From Malaya genurostris (lineage: Eukaryota > Arthropoda > Insecta > Diptera > Culicidae): 64,000 nt of DNA. The notes beneath the pieces are model-generated. The model was not told where the DNA came from. It saw nothing but the letters and a program-made list of their open reading frames with translations, and made no database searches. This document shows, piece by piece, positions 43,328 to 56,890 of this stretch (positions are counted from its first letter, which is position 1; each line of letters starts with the position of its first letter). A program made the position numbers and the translations under genes. The DNA is taken from NCBI RefSeq assembly GCF_030247185.1, contig NC_080572.1:228275435-228339434 (forward strand), read 5' to 3'.

Positions 43328-44489
43328 ACAAATTGTGTCGCGAACCTTCGAAATATGCAAATGCTGAGAATTTACTACCCAAAAGAGAACGATTATGACC
43401 GATCGAAGCGCCATCTACTCATCATTGTCGGCGTTATCAGATTCAAGTATTATGGAAATAGCTCTTGATCGTTGTGTCGGATAAACTTCGAGGGCGAAAT
43501 ACCGGATACTGGTGAGATCGTTTGTTTTGCACAAACTTATAAAACCGATACATTGAAGAAGGATGTAAATAACATTCCGAAATACGCGTATCTGTATTGT
43601 AACTTTTGTTATGCTTCATTAAAGTATAGCGTAGCAATTTGAAATTCTTAGCGTATTCCTAAAATATACCTGAAAATTGAGAACATTTTAAACACTCTTT
43701 TTAGTCGGTAATTTACCAAATTTATTTATTATCAGTGATACATTCTTTTATATATAGTCTATCCTCTCCTAGCCTAGCTAATTAATTCTAACAGTTAGGA
43801 TCTCTGAGTAGATCCGGAAGGAGGAGTTAGAACGCGCAATGTACATCGGGTTAAATCAATGGGACTCGTTGTGTCGTGTCGGCCATTGTATATTTTGTGG
43901 GTAAGAGAGTCGTTTGTGAGTTGAATAGTGAGCTTCTTGAAGAGCGTGAGCGGGTGTTATACGGAGAGGAGAGAGCGATAGCATGTTGGGTTATTCTCGT
44001 GAGTGTCGGTTTGATTTAGTGTGTGTGTGTGTATTGCTGAGTTACTGCCATTCTAGATCGTGCTGACCGGTATCGATTTTGGTCGACGGTGGGGCATGAG
44101 TGACGTGTAGAAGAGGGAAGTGACACAGGCCGTTTTGTTTTGTGTTCTGTTTTCGATGACATAACAATTTGAAACTTGATGCTTCCTTGTTTCTGTAGTC
44201 GAATTTTGCGACCACGGCGTTTTTCGCTGGGTCACTGAAAAGTGCAAGTGCTGACATTTTAGTTGACTTCATGTAGGTAATGTTTTTATTTTATGTAGGT
44301 TTCTAGGTTTTCGTGGAAGGGTGCTTTTACGGGTTTTTGTTAAGTGCGTGTGATCTGGGGTGTGTGGATGATTTAGTCTCAAATATTCATATTACATGGT
44401 ATGGGATGTGTGAGGAGATTTAGTCTTAAAGGTTAACATTACAATATCATAAATACTCTAAAGTCAGTTTCAACATAAATTATTTGGTA
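43328..44489. other. Spacer, GC-richer from 43800
   Basis: No recognised gene. 43800-44280 is richer in G and C and contains a GT run near 44018-44030; a 76-residue minus ORF (44042-44272) is unassigned. It could be the decayed end of an element I do not recognise. Confidence 0.35.
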
Positions 44490-45089
44490 CTGCCGGGCCA
44501 GAAGTTTCGGGACAATTTATTCAGAAAATTAATAACAGAAGATTATTCATCAAAATCGATATTGTCTCCTAAAAACGTACTCCCCAACGACTGCAACACA
44601 CTTGTGCCAGCGCTTGATCCAATCCTCGAAACATTTTTTAAATTCAGTTTTCGGTATGGCCATTAGAGCCATCTGCGACTTTTCCATAATCTCATCTCGG
44701 GTGCTAAAACGCGTTCCACGGAGCGATCTCTTGGGTCGACCGAATAAGGCGCAGGGAGCCAAATGAGATGAATTCGGTGGTTGCTGAATGGTATTCGTTT
44801 CGTTTTTAGCCAAATGTTCACGAATAACGATGGCATTGTGTGACGGTGCCTGATGCAAGATGCACGAGTTGTTTTCACATAAATCTGGTCTTTTTCGGCG
44901 AATTGCTTCACGCAAACGTCCCATAACGCCCAAAATATACTCCTTGTTGACGTTCTGGCCTTGTGGACGCAATTCATGGTTCAAATTTGATAGAATATCA
45001 ATGACGGATGTGGCAATCTAAAAATAAGCTAATCGGGTGACTGAGAGCGTCACACGGTGGTATTCCCGGAAGCTTTTTGATCAAGGTAG
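44490..45089 (-). mobile_element. DD34D mariner element, truncated
   Basis: Imperfect terminal repeats (left CTGCCGGGCCAGAAGTTTCG, right mirrored CTACCTTGATCAAAAAGCTT) are preceded and followed by TA. About 600 bp remain of a normal 1.3 kb. It carries the transposase C-terminal half on the minus strand. Confidence 0.6.
44550..44984 (-). pseudogene. DD34D mariner transposase, C-terminal half, catalytic Asp lost
   Basis: The 144-residue open frame starts MNHELRPQGQNVNKEYILGV and shows RLREAIRRKRPDLCENNSC. In relatives the second Asp lies in HHDNAPSH; here the block reads LHQAPSHN, with the Asp-Asn pair gone. The third lies in LAPCDFF; here LAPCALF, Asp to Ala. RGTRFSTRDEIMEKSQMAL and FEDWIKRWHKCVAVVGEYVF complete the mariner C-terminus. 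The frame is still open although both catalytic Asp are gone and the N-terminal half is missing, so it cannot be an active transposase. Comparison residues come from my memory of the family. Confidence 0.75.
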
Positions 45090-45542
45090 TATACCAAAAG
45101 TTAGGGGAAAGTGTTATAATATGCCCCCCTTAAGAAAACATTGAGATATTTCTAAATGTACTGATATATTTTCATCCAGAATGTAGGTATTTCTTTGCAA
45201 TACGCCTGAGGAACATAATGTTCAATGACCCCGGTAGAAATGGTGAAAATTGATGGATACAAACAAATTTTCCAAAACGACCACATTCTCAGTTTTTTCG
45301 CTTGTCGTAGGCATAATGCCCCAGCAACCGTATAATATGCACCACAGCAAATCAGTGGAATGCCCCACAACAATGATGCAATATGCCCCTTGAAATGTCG
45401 ATATAGAAGAAAAGCAGATAAAGAAGATATTCTTTGCATCAGAAATCAATTGCATAATCAATCAATTCCAACTGGAACCCAACATTTTTTATCCTCCCAA
45501 TGCTACATTTTGTTTTAAAACCCCTATAAATATTTAAAACAA

Positions 45543-47603
45543 CAAAAATGCCAGCAAAGAATCAACTTTCTTCGTACAATAACCGGATCATGGTGGGGTG
45601 CCCACCCAGGAGACCTGATCAGGTTGTACCAAACAACGATATTGTCCGTGATGGAATACGGATGCTTCTGCTTCCGATCCGTGGCGAACACTCATTTCAT
45701 CAAGCTGGAAAGAATACAGTATCGTTGTTTGCGTATTGCCTTGGGTTGCATGCAATCGACTCATACGATGAGCCTCGAAGTGCTGGCTGGCGTTCTTCCA
45801 CTGAAGAACCGTTTCTGGGATCTCTCATATCGTTTGCTCATTCGATGCGACATTTTGAATCCTCTGGTGATTGAAAACTTCGAAAGGTTAGTTGAGCTTA
45901 ACTCTCAAACCCGTTTTATGTCCTTGTATTTTGATTACATGGCTCAGAATATTAATCCTTCTTCGTTTGTTTCCAACCGTGCTCATTTCTTGGATACTTT
46001 TGATTCTGCTGTGTTTTTCGACACATCCATGAAGGAAGAGATTTATGGAATTCCGGATCACGTACGCCCTCAAGTGGCCCCTAATATCTTTAATAACAAA
46101 TTTAGATCAGTCAACTGTGAAAATATGTTTTATGCTGACGGATCAAACATCAACAAGTCCACAGGCTTCGGTATCTTCAATCAGAACATCACCGCTTCGT
46201 ACAAACTCAGTGATCCGGTTTCAGTTTACGTCGCAGAATTAGCTGCTATTCAGTACACCCTCGAGATCATTGAAACCTTGCCCAAAGACCATTACTTCAT
46301 TGTCACGGACAGTCTAAGCTCAATAGAAGCTCTCCGGGCAATGAAGCCAGGAAAGTATCCCCCATATTTCCTGGGGAAAATACGGGAACACTTGAGAACT
46401 TTATCTGAACGGTCTTATTCAATATCGTTAGTCTGGGTCCCTTCGCATTGTTCCATTCCGGGCAATGAAAAGGCAGACTCATTGGCTAAGGTGGGCGCAT
46501 TAGAAGGTGATATTTATGAAAGACCAATCTGCTTCAATGAATTTTTCAGTATTTCTCGTCAGAAAACTCTCGAAAGTTGGCAAACTTCATGGACGAATGA
46601 CGAACTGGGACGATGGCTACACTCCATTATTCCTAAGGTATCAACGAAACCGTGGTTCAAGGGGATGAACGTGAGTCGTGATTTCATTCGCGTTATGTCA
46701 CGGCTCATGTCAAATCACTATACATTCAACGCACATCTCCGGCGTATCGGGATCGTGGAGAGCGGGCTCTGCACCTGTGGCGACGGTTATCAGGACATCG
46801 AGCATGTCGTGTGGTCGTGCGTAGTGTATCGCGACGCCAGGTCGAAGCTACTGGAATCCCTCAGGGCCCGAGGTAGACCGCCTGAGGTTCCGGTTCGGGA
46901 TGTGTTGGCGAGTCGGGATAGTTCATATATGCTTCTCATATACCAGTACCTTAAACACATTAATATGCAAGTGTAATCTGTTACGTCTCACTCAGAAAGT
47001 ATAATCTCCACCTACAGGTTCGACACTAACATCCGCCCGATTCTCTCGATCCCAGTCCCTGTCCACCATCTTCATTGGAGCTAACAAGATCTTTTTTTTG
47101 TCACTAACTTTTTCGTTCCCCCTTCCCTGTTTCTTCTCCATCTCGATGGCAACTAATTAGATCTTCGTCGTTTCCAAACATTTTGTTCCCACACCCCCTT
47201 TTTACCCCGTTTCCCACAATATTTACTTTTTTCATTCTCTTCCGTAACATCACCATCACCGCCTGCGGAAGACCGCTCCAGTCGATGACCAGCTTGCGGG
47301 CCACCCGCCGGGCCTTCGTAGCCTGGGGGTGTTTCCCGCGGACCCACACGGACCGAAGAATCCGGCCAACATAGAAAATTACCAACGCCATCTGGAATCT
47401 TCTCATCCTAAATTCAATTCACCGGCCACTACCGATCGCCAGCTGAAAGCTGGATTCTCGAGAATCCGCGACCCCGATACTACATTATATAATGATACTA
47501 TTCTAGTTTAAAGTTAGACGATAATTAAGATTAGTAAATACCCTTGGCATCTTAGAGCTTAAGCAGTGTGCCTTGATATTATATTATGTTATTGAATAAA
47601 AAA
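45543..47603 (+). mobile_element. 5'-truncated I-clade retrotransposon copy
   Basis: It starts inside ORF2 and ends with the family 3' end (CTTGGCATCTTAGAGCTTAA, AGCAGTGTGCCTTG, TTGAATA plus A run). It is flanked by a 15-bp duplication AAATATTTAAAACAA (45528-45542, 47604-47618). The remaining ORF2 frame is open to its normal stop, so the insertion is recent. Confidence 0.85.
45552..46976 (+). pseudogene. I-clade ORF2 C-terminal fragment (end of RT region, RNase H)
   Basis: The frame QQRINFLRTITGSWWGAHPG runs without stop to the natural end LKHINMQV, about 475 residues. It lacks the endonuclease and the RT catalytic core. The RNase H domain is intact in appearance: YADGS, AELAAI, DSLSS, WVPSHCSIPGNEKADSLAK; the C-terminal CTCGDGYQDIEHVVWSC is also kept. 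By my count about 30 of 450 residues differ from the full-length copy at 19627-23319. With no promoter or start of its own it is not expected to be expressed, though the frame has not decayed. Confidence 0.85.
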
Positions 47604-47983
47604 AAATATTTAAAACAATATTTTAACTCGAAGCATACTGTTATGATAAAATTCGTCTATCAAATAAATGGTTTTATTTCTTTGGATTTTTGTACTGTAA
47701 CTAGAAACAATAACTCTGCTAAAAGTTAATTACTAAGTATCAACCGACCATTAGACGTTTTATACGGTTAAAATGCTTGTTTAGTCGAAGCATAACCTTA
47801 CATCTAAAAGCTACCTAATGATATTTACAGTTTTTTCATATTTTCCAGCAAACAACAACTGCCAAACTTACATAGCAGAAAGATCTCACGAAAAGATAGT
47901 GATGAAAATTTTGTGTAGAATTAGATAGTGTTAGTGATGGAACTTTTGTGGCCAACAGGGGGGCTCTATAATACTTTCCCCTA

Positions 47984-49837
47984 TCCTTTTATACCTATTC
48001 AGTAGGTCACGTGGAAATGGGATGTCACTTACTACTTCAAAACCGTCGTCGCGGGTTAGAGAAAGGAAATATTCATTGGAGCCATGCATTTCAGAAAATT
48101 TGAATTTTCAACTGGAAATATTATCATAAATTGTTGATTATTTTTTTGATGTCATGCGACAAAATTTATGTTGATACGTTAGATACAATAAAACATATTC
48201 ACGATCAAAATCTGATCACTCTTCCAGAATCAAGTAAGACCTATTCAAGTGTGATGAAGTAATCGCTGAGACGAAAGCGATTTTTAATGCTAAAGAGAAA
48301 TCGTGTTATCAAAGTGGTGTAGAAATGCTGGAGCGCCATTGGATCAATTGTATTGCTCTTCAAGGAGCAAACATTGATGAATAAAATCTAATGTGGTGTC
48401 TTTTATCAGAGTTAGGACTTCTATGAAAGAAACAGCAAGTTAAAAACATACAATAAACAAGAAAATTTCAAATGTTCTTTTTTTTAATTTGGACATTCGC
48501 ATATACAATGGAGAAAACGGCATCCAGCACCCGTTGCGGATCCGTAAATGTTCAACCGCATACGTTGTGGGTTGTTTCAACATCCGTAATTATAATAGTA
48601 ATGTTCCTGATGCAGTCGAGACATCGCACAGTCCGTTAAACACTAAGAAACTCGAAGTGAAATGAAAGAGGGAACGGATTAAGGTCAGAGCTTTACCTTA
48701 ACAAGCTATTTTCAGCTCACACACACACACAACAGATCCTATCGTTACAAGCTCTGTTTTCCGGTTCAATTAATGCATCTTCCAGGTACTATTATACCAT
48801 ATAATTCGACACGGTGGGGCTACTTCGGGTACTGTTTTCGATCCTCACGCCCTCCTCCTTCTTTTCTCTTCCTGCTCCGATGGAGTCACGAACAAATATT
48901 ACACCGCAGACAGTAATCGAAGAATGAGAGAATTGGACTAAATAGATTATTAGATGATAGATGCAATGTACGCCTGGGAGCAAGCATCGTTCGGAGTAGC
49001 TTACCTCACAGACGGAATCGGTGCAGTACCGAACTGGGAATTTTCTGAACATTTCAGAACTCAAAATTTGAAAGTTTTTGAAAAACCTAGTTGATCACCG
49101 TCCGTAATTGTACGTAACCGGCTACGGCAGCACCTGTCACAAATGGAGACTTTAATGGTTTCCGGTTTTGGCTATACAGAGCTTCTAACCTCAACCGACG
49201 AGGGCTGAAAGCAGCAGACCAAAGTACCGCCACGTAACACGCGTAACGAGAAACGGTCTGCAGTCAGTATTTTCCTGGCTGGCCGGTTCCACTCATGGAA
49301 AAAGGTGGTACGGTAATGCCCACACTTCACAAGAAGTCGTTCTGCCAGAGCCAAATGGACAGTTTATTTCGCGGAATAGCTTTTGTAGTTTTGAAATTGA
49401 TACCGAATGGATTCACGATTTGCCCGGTATCTCGATTACTTTTTCTTACGGACACGGAAATGTTAATTCTCAATCTAAATAAACTAAACTAAAATTGATC
49501 ATGAATTCTAATGTCATTAAACAATTCAATAGCTATTTACTCAGAAAGAGTCTGTCTCTCTGTGATGGATTTTTACTCGGATTGTCCGAAGAAATGTGAT
49601 ACTTACTGATGCGGGGATATGTACTTCGGTTTTAACCGCACTCATTGTCTGCGAGAAAACAGCAGCAACTTGAACTTTTAATTAAAATCAAATGCAATCG
49701 GGATGTTACGGAATCGTGGAGTGTTAATTGATTCTTTCACCCAGTGGGAAATATGCAATCGGAGATGTTCGCTTGGTTACGTTAGATCTGATGCGAACAA
49801 CTTTGGAAAAAAAATGGTACAGGAAGGCTTTAAAATA
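47984..49837. other. Spacer
   Basis: No gene recognised. A short CA run is at 48717-48732. 48790-49350 is somewhat GC-richer with unassigned short ORFs on the minus strand. Confidence 0.35.
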
Positions 49838-50658
49838 AAGGGTATTGTTTAAGAGGTGTAGGTTTTGATTTCTAAAAAAATCACAAACTTTTAATTCGAA
49901 AATTTATGAAACCTTTATTGAAATCGATTGAACGATCAATATAATGTTTGAAGATGATTTCATGCAAGTGTGGGTTGCGACTCCGCTTTAGATTACTCAT
50001 GCGTAAGATCAAATTTTGTCACTTATCGGCCGGTATTTCACGAATAAATGCTTCAATATTGGCTTCCAATGCGTCAATCCTTGTAGATATGTTGCATGAC
50101 ACCCTTGACATGGGCCCACAACAAAAAGTCCAAAGGTGTTAAATCACACGATATAGACGACTTTCAATTTGGTCATTGTTAAGCGTACCGTGTGGGATGT
50201 GGCACCGTCTTGTTGAAGCCACATATCAGACATGTCCAATTCTTCCAAGCTGGGCAAAAAAACGTCAATCATCACACGGTATCGCTCGCCATTCACAGTA
50301 ACGTTCCGCCCATCGTCGTCTTTGAAGAATACGATGATGACACCGACCCATAATCCACACCAAAACAGTGACTTTTTTGGGATGTTCTTGCAAAGCTTTA
50401 TTACTCCAGATGCGACAATTTCGCTTGTTGCCGTATCATTCAATCAGAAATGAGCTTCGTCGCTGAACACAATATTTCGATAAAAAGTGGATCTTCCTTC
50501 AACTTTGCCAGCGTCCATTCATGATTCAATTATGGACCAAAAAGCGATTCAGGATTAAATTAAAGACCAAACTAAATAATTGTGACAATGACACAAGACA
50601 CGATTCACGCGTGATCTGTCAAAACAATGTTGCCAAAAAGATACCAACAAAAACCCTT
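49838..50658 (-). pseudogene. DD41D mariner-like element, deleted copy
   Basis: On the minus strand it begins AAGGGTTTTTGTTGGTATCT, with a leader matching that of the copy at 13488, and ends near AACAATACCCTTTATT. The transposase remains as FSDEAHF, then LWVGVIIVFFKDDDGRNVTV, GERYRVMIDVFLPSLEELDM and the second-Asp block WLQQDGATSHTV. The part leading to LTPLDFLLWAHVKGVMQ (third Asp) has a deletion, and many stops follow. The N-terminal domain is almost absent. It is the same family as 13488-15040. Confidence 0.7.
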
Positions 50659-52439
<1,781 letters not shown>

Positions 52440-52511
52440 CTTCAAAAAAAAGTACAGGTGTGTAATGTTAGAGACATAACGGGATGTCGTGAATACGAAT
52501 AAAACTGACAC
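52440..52511 (-). repeat. Dispersed repeat, uninterrupted form of the 15.04-kb site
   Basis: On the minus strand AGTGTCAGTTTTATTCGTAT, then CACGACATC, TGTCTCTAACATTACACACC and TGTACTTTTTTTGA. This aligns with 15055-15121 joined directly to 26173-26185, i.e. the site before insertion of the hAT-type element. Confidence 0.6.
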
Positions 52512-52627
52512 TCTTACTTTATACTTTAGAATATAAATTAGTTGATCGATAGCGTAAATTGTGCAAGTCTTGTCATTTTATGCTACTAGAATTTGAAACG
52601 ATACACCTAAACTACAATACAGTGCTT

Positions 52628-52814
52628 CCGACGATTGAAGTCCAAATGAAAGCACGACCTAAGTGTTTGAGGCTCTATACCACGCAAAAGGTTTGCTTTC
52701 ATTGCCAACTGCTCCACTGGACGACTGAAGTCCAAATGAGAGTTGCGACCTGAGCGTTTTAGGTTTTTAACCACGCAGAAGGTGCACTCTCTGAAGTTGC
52801 TGGTTGATTAAATC
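52628..52814 (+). repeat. Two-unit direct repeat of about 95 bp
   Basis: GACGATTGAAGTCCAAATGA ... GCACGACCTAAGTGTTT ... CCACGCAAAAGG is followed by GACGACTGAAGTCCAAATGA ... GCGACCTGAGCGTTTTAGG ... CCACGCAGAAGG. The units are clearly related but diverged. Confidence 0.7.
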
Positions 52815-52918
52815 ATTCACACGACGTCTGCTTCGATCCAACGCACAAGAAGAAATGATCGATTTTCGACCACGGTTCTTCTTTTATAAGCAGTCAGTTG
52901 AAAATATATGCCTGACTA

Positions 52919-53195
52919 CCTCAAAATCGTCGTCCTTGCGCGAAAAACCCAAGCGAAAGTAAAGAGTTTTCCGCGTTGTTTTCAAATTTTGAGAATACTT
53001 AATTTTTGAGTTGTTTGTGGTTTTCTCACACTATTCAAAATATTATCCTAAATTCCTGATCATATTTTTGATGAAATAGTGAAAGAATTATGTAGCTGTC
53101 ATTAATACAAGTCGAGATATTCACGATTAAGTTCTGCCCATTCTTCCATATGACTAATTTTGAAAAGGCACCCCATAGTAAAGTAAGTCGTATTC
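52919..53195 (+). repeat. Dispersed repeat, copy 2 (other copy 10261-10545)
   Basis: Matches copy 1 in the same orientation over about 280 bp; ends at GGCACCCCATAGTAAAGTAA then TATTCACGAC, where the MITE/SINE-like repeat begins. Confidence 0.6.
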
Positions 53196-53601
53196 ACGAC
53201 AAAAAACCTTGTGATTTTACATTTTGTACGATGTACATAAATGGAGCGTCGCATTACACGTAAATATACGTTCAAGAACATGTACATGAAATTCAATGAA
53301 ATAAAAGAAAAATACTGACAGTGAAAGTGGCGACTTGATCCGAGAATCATTGGATCGCAAAGTACGTCCATTAATCGACTGAGCCATGGAAGCACGCATC
53401 AGCTTTTCATACACATAAATTCAAGCAGTTGCACTTGCTAGCCGATTAGAAATAACATTCGGAACCAGTAAAATTCAGGTTCATCCTGCATTAAGTCATT
53501 ACAAATGGAATTTTTCGTCATTTGACAAATTAAATCTTATTGAATTGCATCATATGTGGGATTACATCTACTGTAAAATTCAATATTTGTTTGTGAGTAT
53601 A
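53195..53601 (-). mobile_element. MITE/SINE-like repeat with tRNA-like segment, second copy
   Basis: Same composite as 28031-28460: CCTTGTGATTTTACATTTTG, ATAAATGGAGCGTCG, then the tRNA-like segment at about 53328-53395 on the minus strand (box A TGGCTCAGTCGATTAATGG, box B GGATCAAGTCG), then CAGTTGCACTTGCTAGCCGA. No coding potential. Confidence 0.55.
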
Positions 53602-53729
53602 CTTAAATGAATTCATTGTTCATTATCAAGTTAAAGAACAGTGTGTTGAATGCCACTGTTATTTGAATTATCTAACGTCCAGCAATTTATCATTCTATTG
53701 CTATATTTCTAATAGAACAATGATCTGAC

Positions 53730-54078
53730 ATGCTGCGTAACATCGATTCACTACGACTTTGTTATGGTATTAGACAAGCGGTGAGAGAAAAGAGAGGTAA
53801 AAAAAGAATTTTCCTCCTGGTGATCTTAAACGATTTAACATTCGAGTTGAAAAGTCCTATTGCGTATGCAAATGCAATGAAGACCCAGTCACGAGGGCAG
53901 CCATTGAAAATTTGCGAAATCAATTTGATAAGAAAAACCGTTATTCCTATCCGGTAAACTTAGGAACGGCTTCGTATTCAACAGAAGAGAAGATAAACAA
54001 AGTTACGACCATTTGAAAAGTTCACAGAGAATTCAAGAAAACTATTTTGGTCGAGATGAAGTTCGACGGGTCAGCTAG
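53730..54078 (+). mobile_element. Helitron 3' end with helicase remnant
   Basis: The frame MLRNIDSLRLCYGIRQAVRE then IFLLVILNDLTFELKSPIAY and ANAMKTQSRGQPLKICEINL matches the end of the Pif1-like Helitron helicase (LLRNID-x-x-LCNGTRL ... DLPFEFKR ... AFAMTINKAQGQSLK-x-CGINL in relatives, from memory). Gln-Gly of the last motif has become Arg-Gly, and residues are lost. The element ends GATGAAGTTCGACGGGTCAG then CTAG, followed by T, the expected Helitron 3' terminus. A short hairpin-like GAAGTTC / GGTCAGCT context precedes it. The rest of the Helitron is missing, so this is an inactive fragment. Confidence 0.75.
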
Positions 54079-55384
54079 TAACTAATAAAAATATTTTTTT
54101 GGTATAACCCGGCGAAAGACTGCTATATGGTTAAAATCGGGTATAAATAAATGATTATATATAAATCAGCTACGTTGCGATAAAACTAGTGCAAGAGGTC
54201 TGAAAGTGAAATATAAAAGTCAATTGTATTTCCTTTTTTGAAATTTATTTGATATAAATAAATACAACGGCAGATCATCAAAATGGCGGATTTCATTAAT
54301 GCAAATTACACTTAACCTACAAAATAATAAATCCTATAGACAACTACAAATATATCATAAATATACTTTAAATCACACATTGACACGAAAGTAGTTTTGT
54401 GAGTGAATTGAATTAACAATGTTTAATTGTTTATTTCTCGCTCTAGTTATTCTATTTTGGTGAGTTGTTCTTACTAAACTGTTAGACCATGCAAAAGGTT
54501 TTATGAAAGCTGTGTGGTTCTAAACCACAACTTAGTTACCACGTTTCGTCTCATTCTGTGTCCATTAGATACCAGTGCATCTCCATCACAGAAAACATTT
54601 GCGACGTTTGACATCTTCATCATTATCATTATTGGACTCAGTCGAGAAAGAAACGCCCACTCCATGCGAAATGCAAAGAGATTTAATGTAATCGAAATTA
54701 TCGTCTCTATTAGAGTAAGCTATGAGTACGGCTAGGTAAACATGGAAAATTATACATTGTTCGTTATTTATTACAGTTTCGACCATCAACTATCTTAAAA
54801 ATATAGTTTTATCTATTCAAATCGATGCAACCTGATCACTACACGTTTATTTTCGAATTTTGAATTCGCATTTCCATATAGAATCAAAGAGTAGTCCTAC
54901 GTCAAAACGTGCGATATCAGTGCAGTGATATACGTAGAAATATGTACGCACAATTTTCGGGAATGGTAGCCCGTTTCAGGGAGGAAGGGAAACCTTCCCA
55001 ATGTCTTTTAGAAAATCTAATTTTTGCTCTTTAAGAGATTCGCAGATTTGCTCTCTGAGAATTGGATCTTTTGTAGGTCCAAATGTACATCCACAATCGA
55101 GAAGAGAACGTCTCTTGCTCATGAAAAAACAATTGTTACGGTCGACGCTGAACCGCCGTATTTAAAATGACTGTAGAAGTGCATTTTTTATATAGCAATG
55201 ATAATGATTATGGCGGCATTTCATCGGATTTTTGTAGCAGTATAATACTTATCTGACACTTAATCTAATTTAAATAGTTTCCCGGAAAAAACCGCAAGAA
55301 ATTATTGTTTTCATAAACTGATAGTACAACCAGCTTTTACCAGTTCCATCATGTTTTGGCGCCCCCTTGATGTTGGCGCCCGAG
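54079..55384. other. Spacer
   Basis: AT-rich; no gene recognised. Short ORFs at 54514-54789 on both strands are unassigned. Confidence 0.35.
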
Positions 55385-56890
55385 GCGGTCAAAGTTCAAT
55401 AGACTAGGATTTAACGGATCATTTCTGAGTTGGCTTCACTCAGATCTTACAGGTCGCGAAATGATAGTGAAAATTGGAGACTGTACAACCCTACCATTCG
55501 CTGTTACCTCCGGAGTTCCTCAAGGAAGTCACTTTGGACCGTTTATATTTTTACTTTATTTCAACGATCTAAATTATTCGATCAAGTGCATGAAACTATC
55601 GTTCGCTGAGGACTACAAACTATTTCATTTCATCAAATCCCTAGCTGACGCAGAGTTTATTTATTTATTTTATTCATTTAGGGGAGCAGGGAAAAGACGG
55701 ATGGAGATTGAATATATAGCAATCTCTCTCTCCAGCAGGCATAAAACCTCCTCATCTTTTGTATCATCAGATTACAATGATCCAACAGATACATTTGCGT
55801 TTAAAACTAACAATTAATGCTAAACCACTAACCCTATAACTAGTTGATGACCCAATATTACAGCATTACAGAGCAGCTTCCTTGACAAGCGAGATAGAAG
55901 AGAAAAGTGGATATGAAGATGGAAGAAGAAGTTTAGTTGAGGGAGCAAGGAGTGAGCGTGGACGAACGACGGGGTTAGAACCGAGTGTTAGAATTCCTAC
56001 AAGAGCAGTTGAATAATTTGACTAATTGGTGTAATATCAACAGCATGGTTTTGAACGCCTCCGAATGCTCCGTCATCTCTTTTAGTCGCAAACAGTCTGT
56101 AGTCAGTTTCGACTATAACATTTCACAAATTGTTCTGCGACGTACATCGTCTGTGAAGGACCTTGGAGTCCTCCTGGACTCTAAGGAGCACAATGAGTTT
56201 ACTATCTCCAAAGCTTCCAAGCTGCTAGGAATTCATTTTCCGCGTTACTAAAGAATTCGATGATGTACATTGCTTGCAAGCTCTGTATTGCGCTTTAATT
56301 CGCTCAACGCTCGAATATGCTGCTTTTATCTGGTCACCTTAGTACCAAAAAGATATTCAACGCATTGAAACAATCCAACGAAAATTTGTTCGATTTGCTT
56401 TGCGTCGGCTTCTTTGGAGAAACCCTTGGAACCTTCCAAGTTATCATACCATTGTTATTGTGACAGATCTCCTCCAATCAAGAATAGACTGCTCCGAGCT
56501 CTTACAGCTTTTACAAATAGATATCCATTGCCGTAATCTTCAAAACTATTCTTTTCTTAGGATCCCCTATGCTAGAACTAATTATGAGTATAACGAGCCT
56601 TTTGCCAGCATGTGCCGAATATTGATCCACTGTTCCAATTCATTCGACTTTAATCTATCACGAAACGTTCTCAAGAAATTTTTCCTAGGATTACTATCTA
56701 ATTAATTTTTGGTTAGCTTAGAAATACTATGTTTAAGTGAAATGTATCATTTGGATTGGGTTTAAGTGAAATGTATCATTGTAATCTGTTGATGCAAAAG
56801 ATGAGGAGGTTTTATGCCTGTTGGAGAGCAAGTTTGACAGAAAATAACACCGACCGGGCTTTTTCCTGCACCAAGTAAACAAATAAACAA
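55385..56890 (+). pseudogene. Jockey-clade reverse transcriptase, 3' part with insertion
   Basis: Plus-strand frame: FLSWLHSDLTGREMIVKIGD, VTSGVPQGSHFGPFIFLLYF, then KLSFAEDYKLFHFIKS, where the catalytic box reads FAED rather than FADD. After a reversed jockey fragment (55655-55984) the frame resumes EFLQEQLNNLTNWCNINSMV, SVKDLGVLLDSKEHNEFTIS, then LQALYCALIRSTLEYAAFIW and IQRKFVRFALRRLLWRNPWN. The 3' UTR reads GATGAGGAGGTTTTATGCCT and ends in a TAAACAAATAAAC tail. 5'-truncated, with frameshifts; the Asp-to-Glu change would also harm catalysis. Confidence 0.75.
55655..55984 (-). mobile_element. Jockey 3'-end fragment inserted in reverse in a related copy
   Basis: Shares GGAGCAGGGAAAAG, AATCTCTCTCTCCAGCAGGC and AAACCTCCTCATCTTT with 30435-31140. 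It interrupts the RT frame between LADAE and LEFLQEQ. The flanks share only a short GAGT, so a target duplication is not certain. Confidence 0.7.

Larger units (their letters stand above)
45104..47981 (-). mobile_element. MITE, GGGGAAAGTRTTATAATATG ends, hosting an I element
   Basis: The left end GGGGAAAGTGTTATAATATG then CCCCCC is mirrored at the right (GGGGGGCTCTATAATACTTT then CCCC). TA flanks both (45102-45103, 47982-47983). Without the nested retrotransposon (45543-47603) it is about 0.8 kb. The words ATAATATGC(A/C)CC recur inside the left half (45128, 45325-45380). The other copy is at 4294-4830. Non-coding. Confidence 0.75.
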
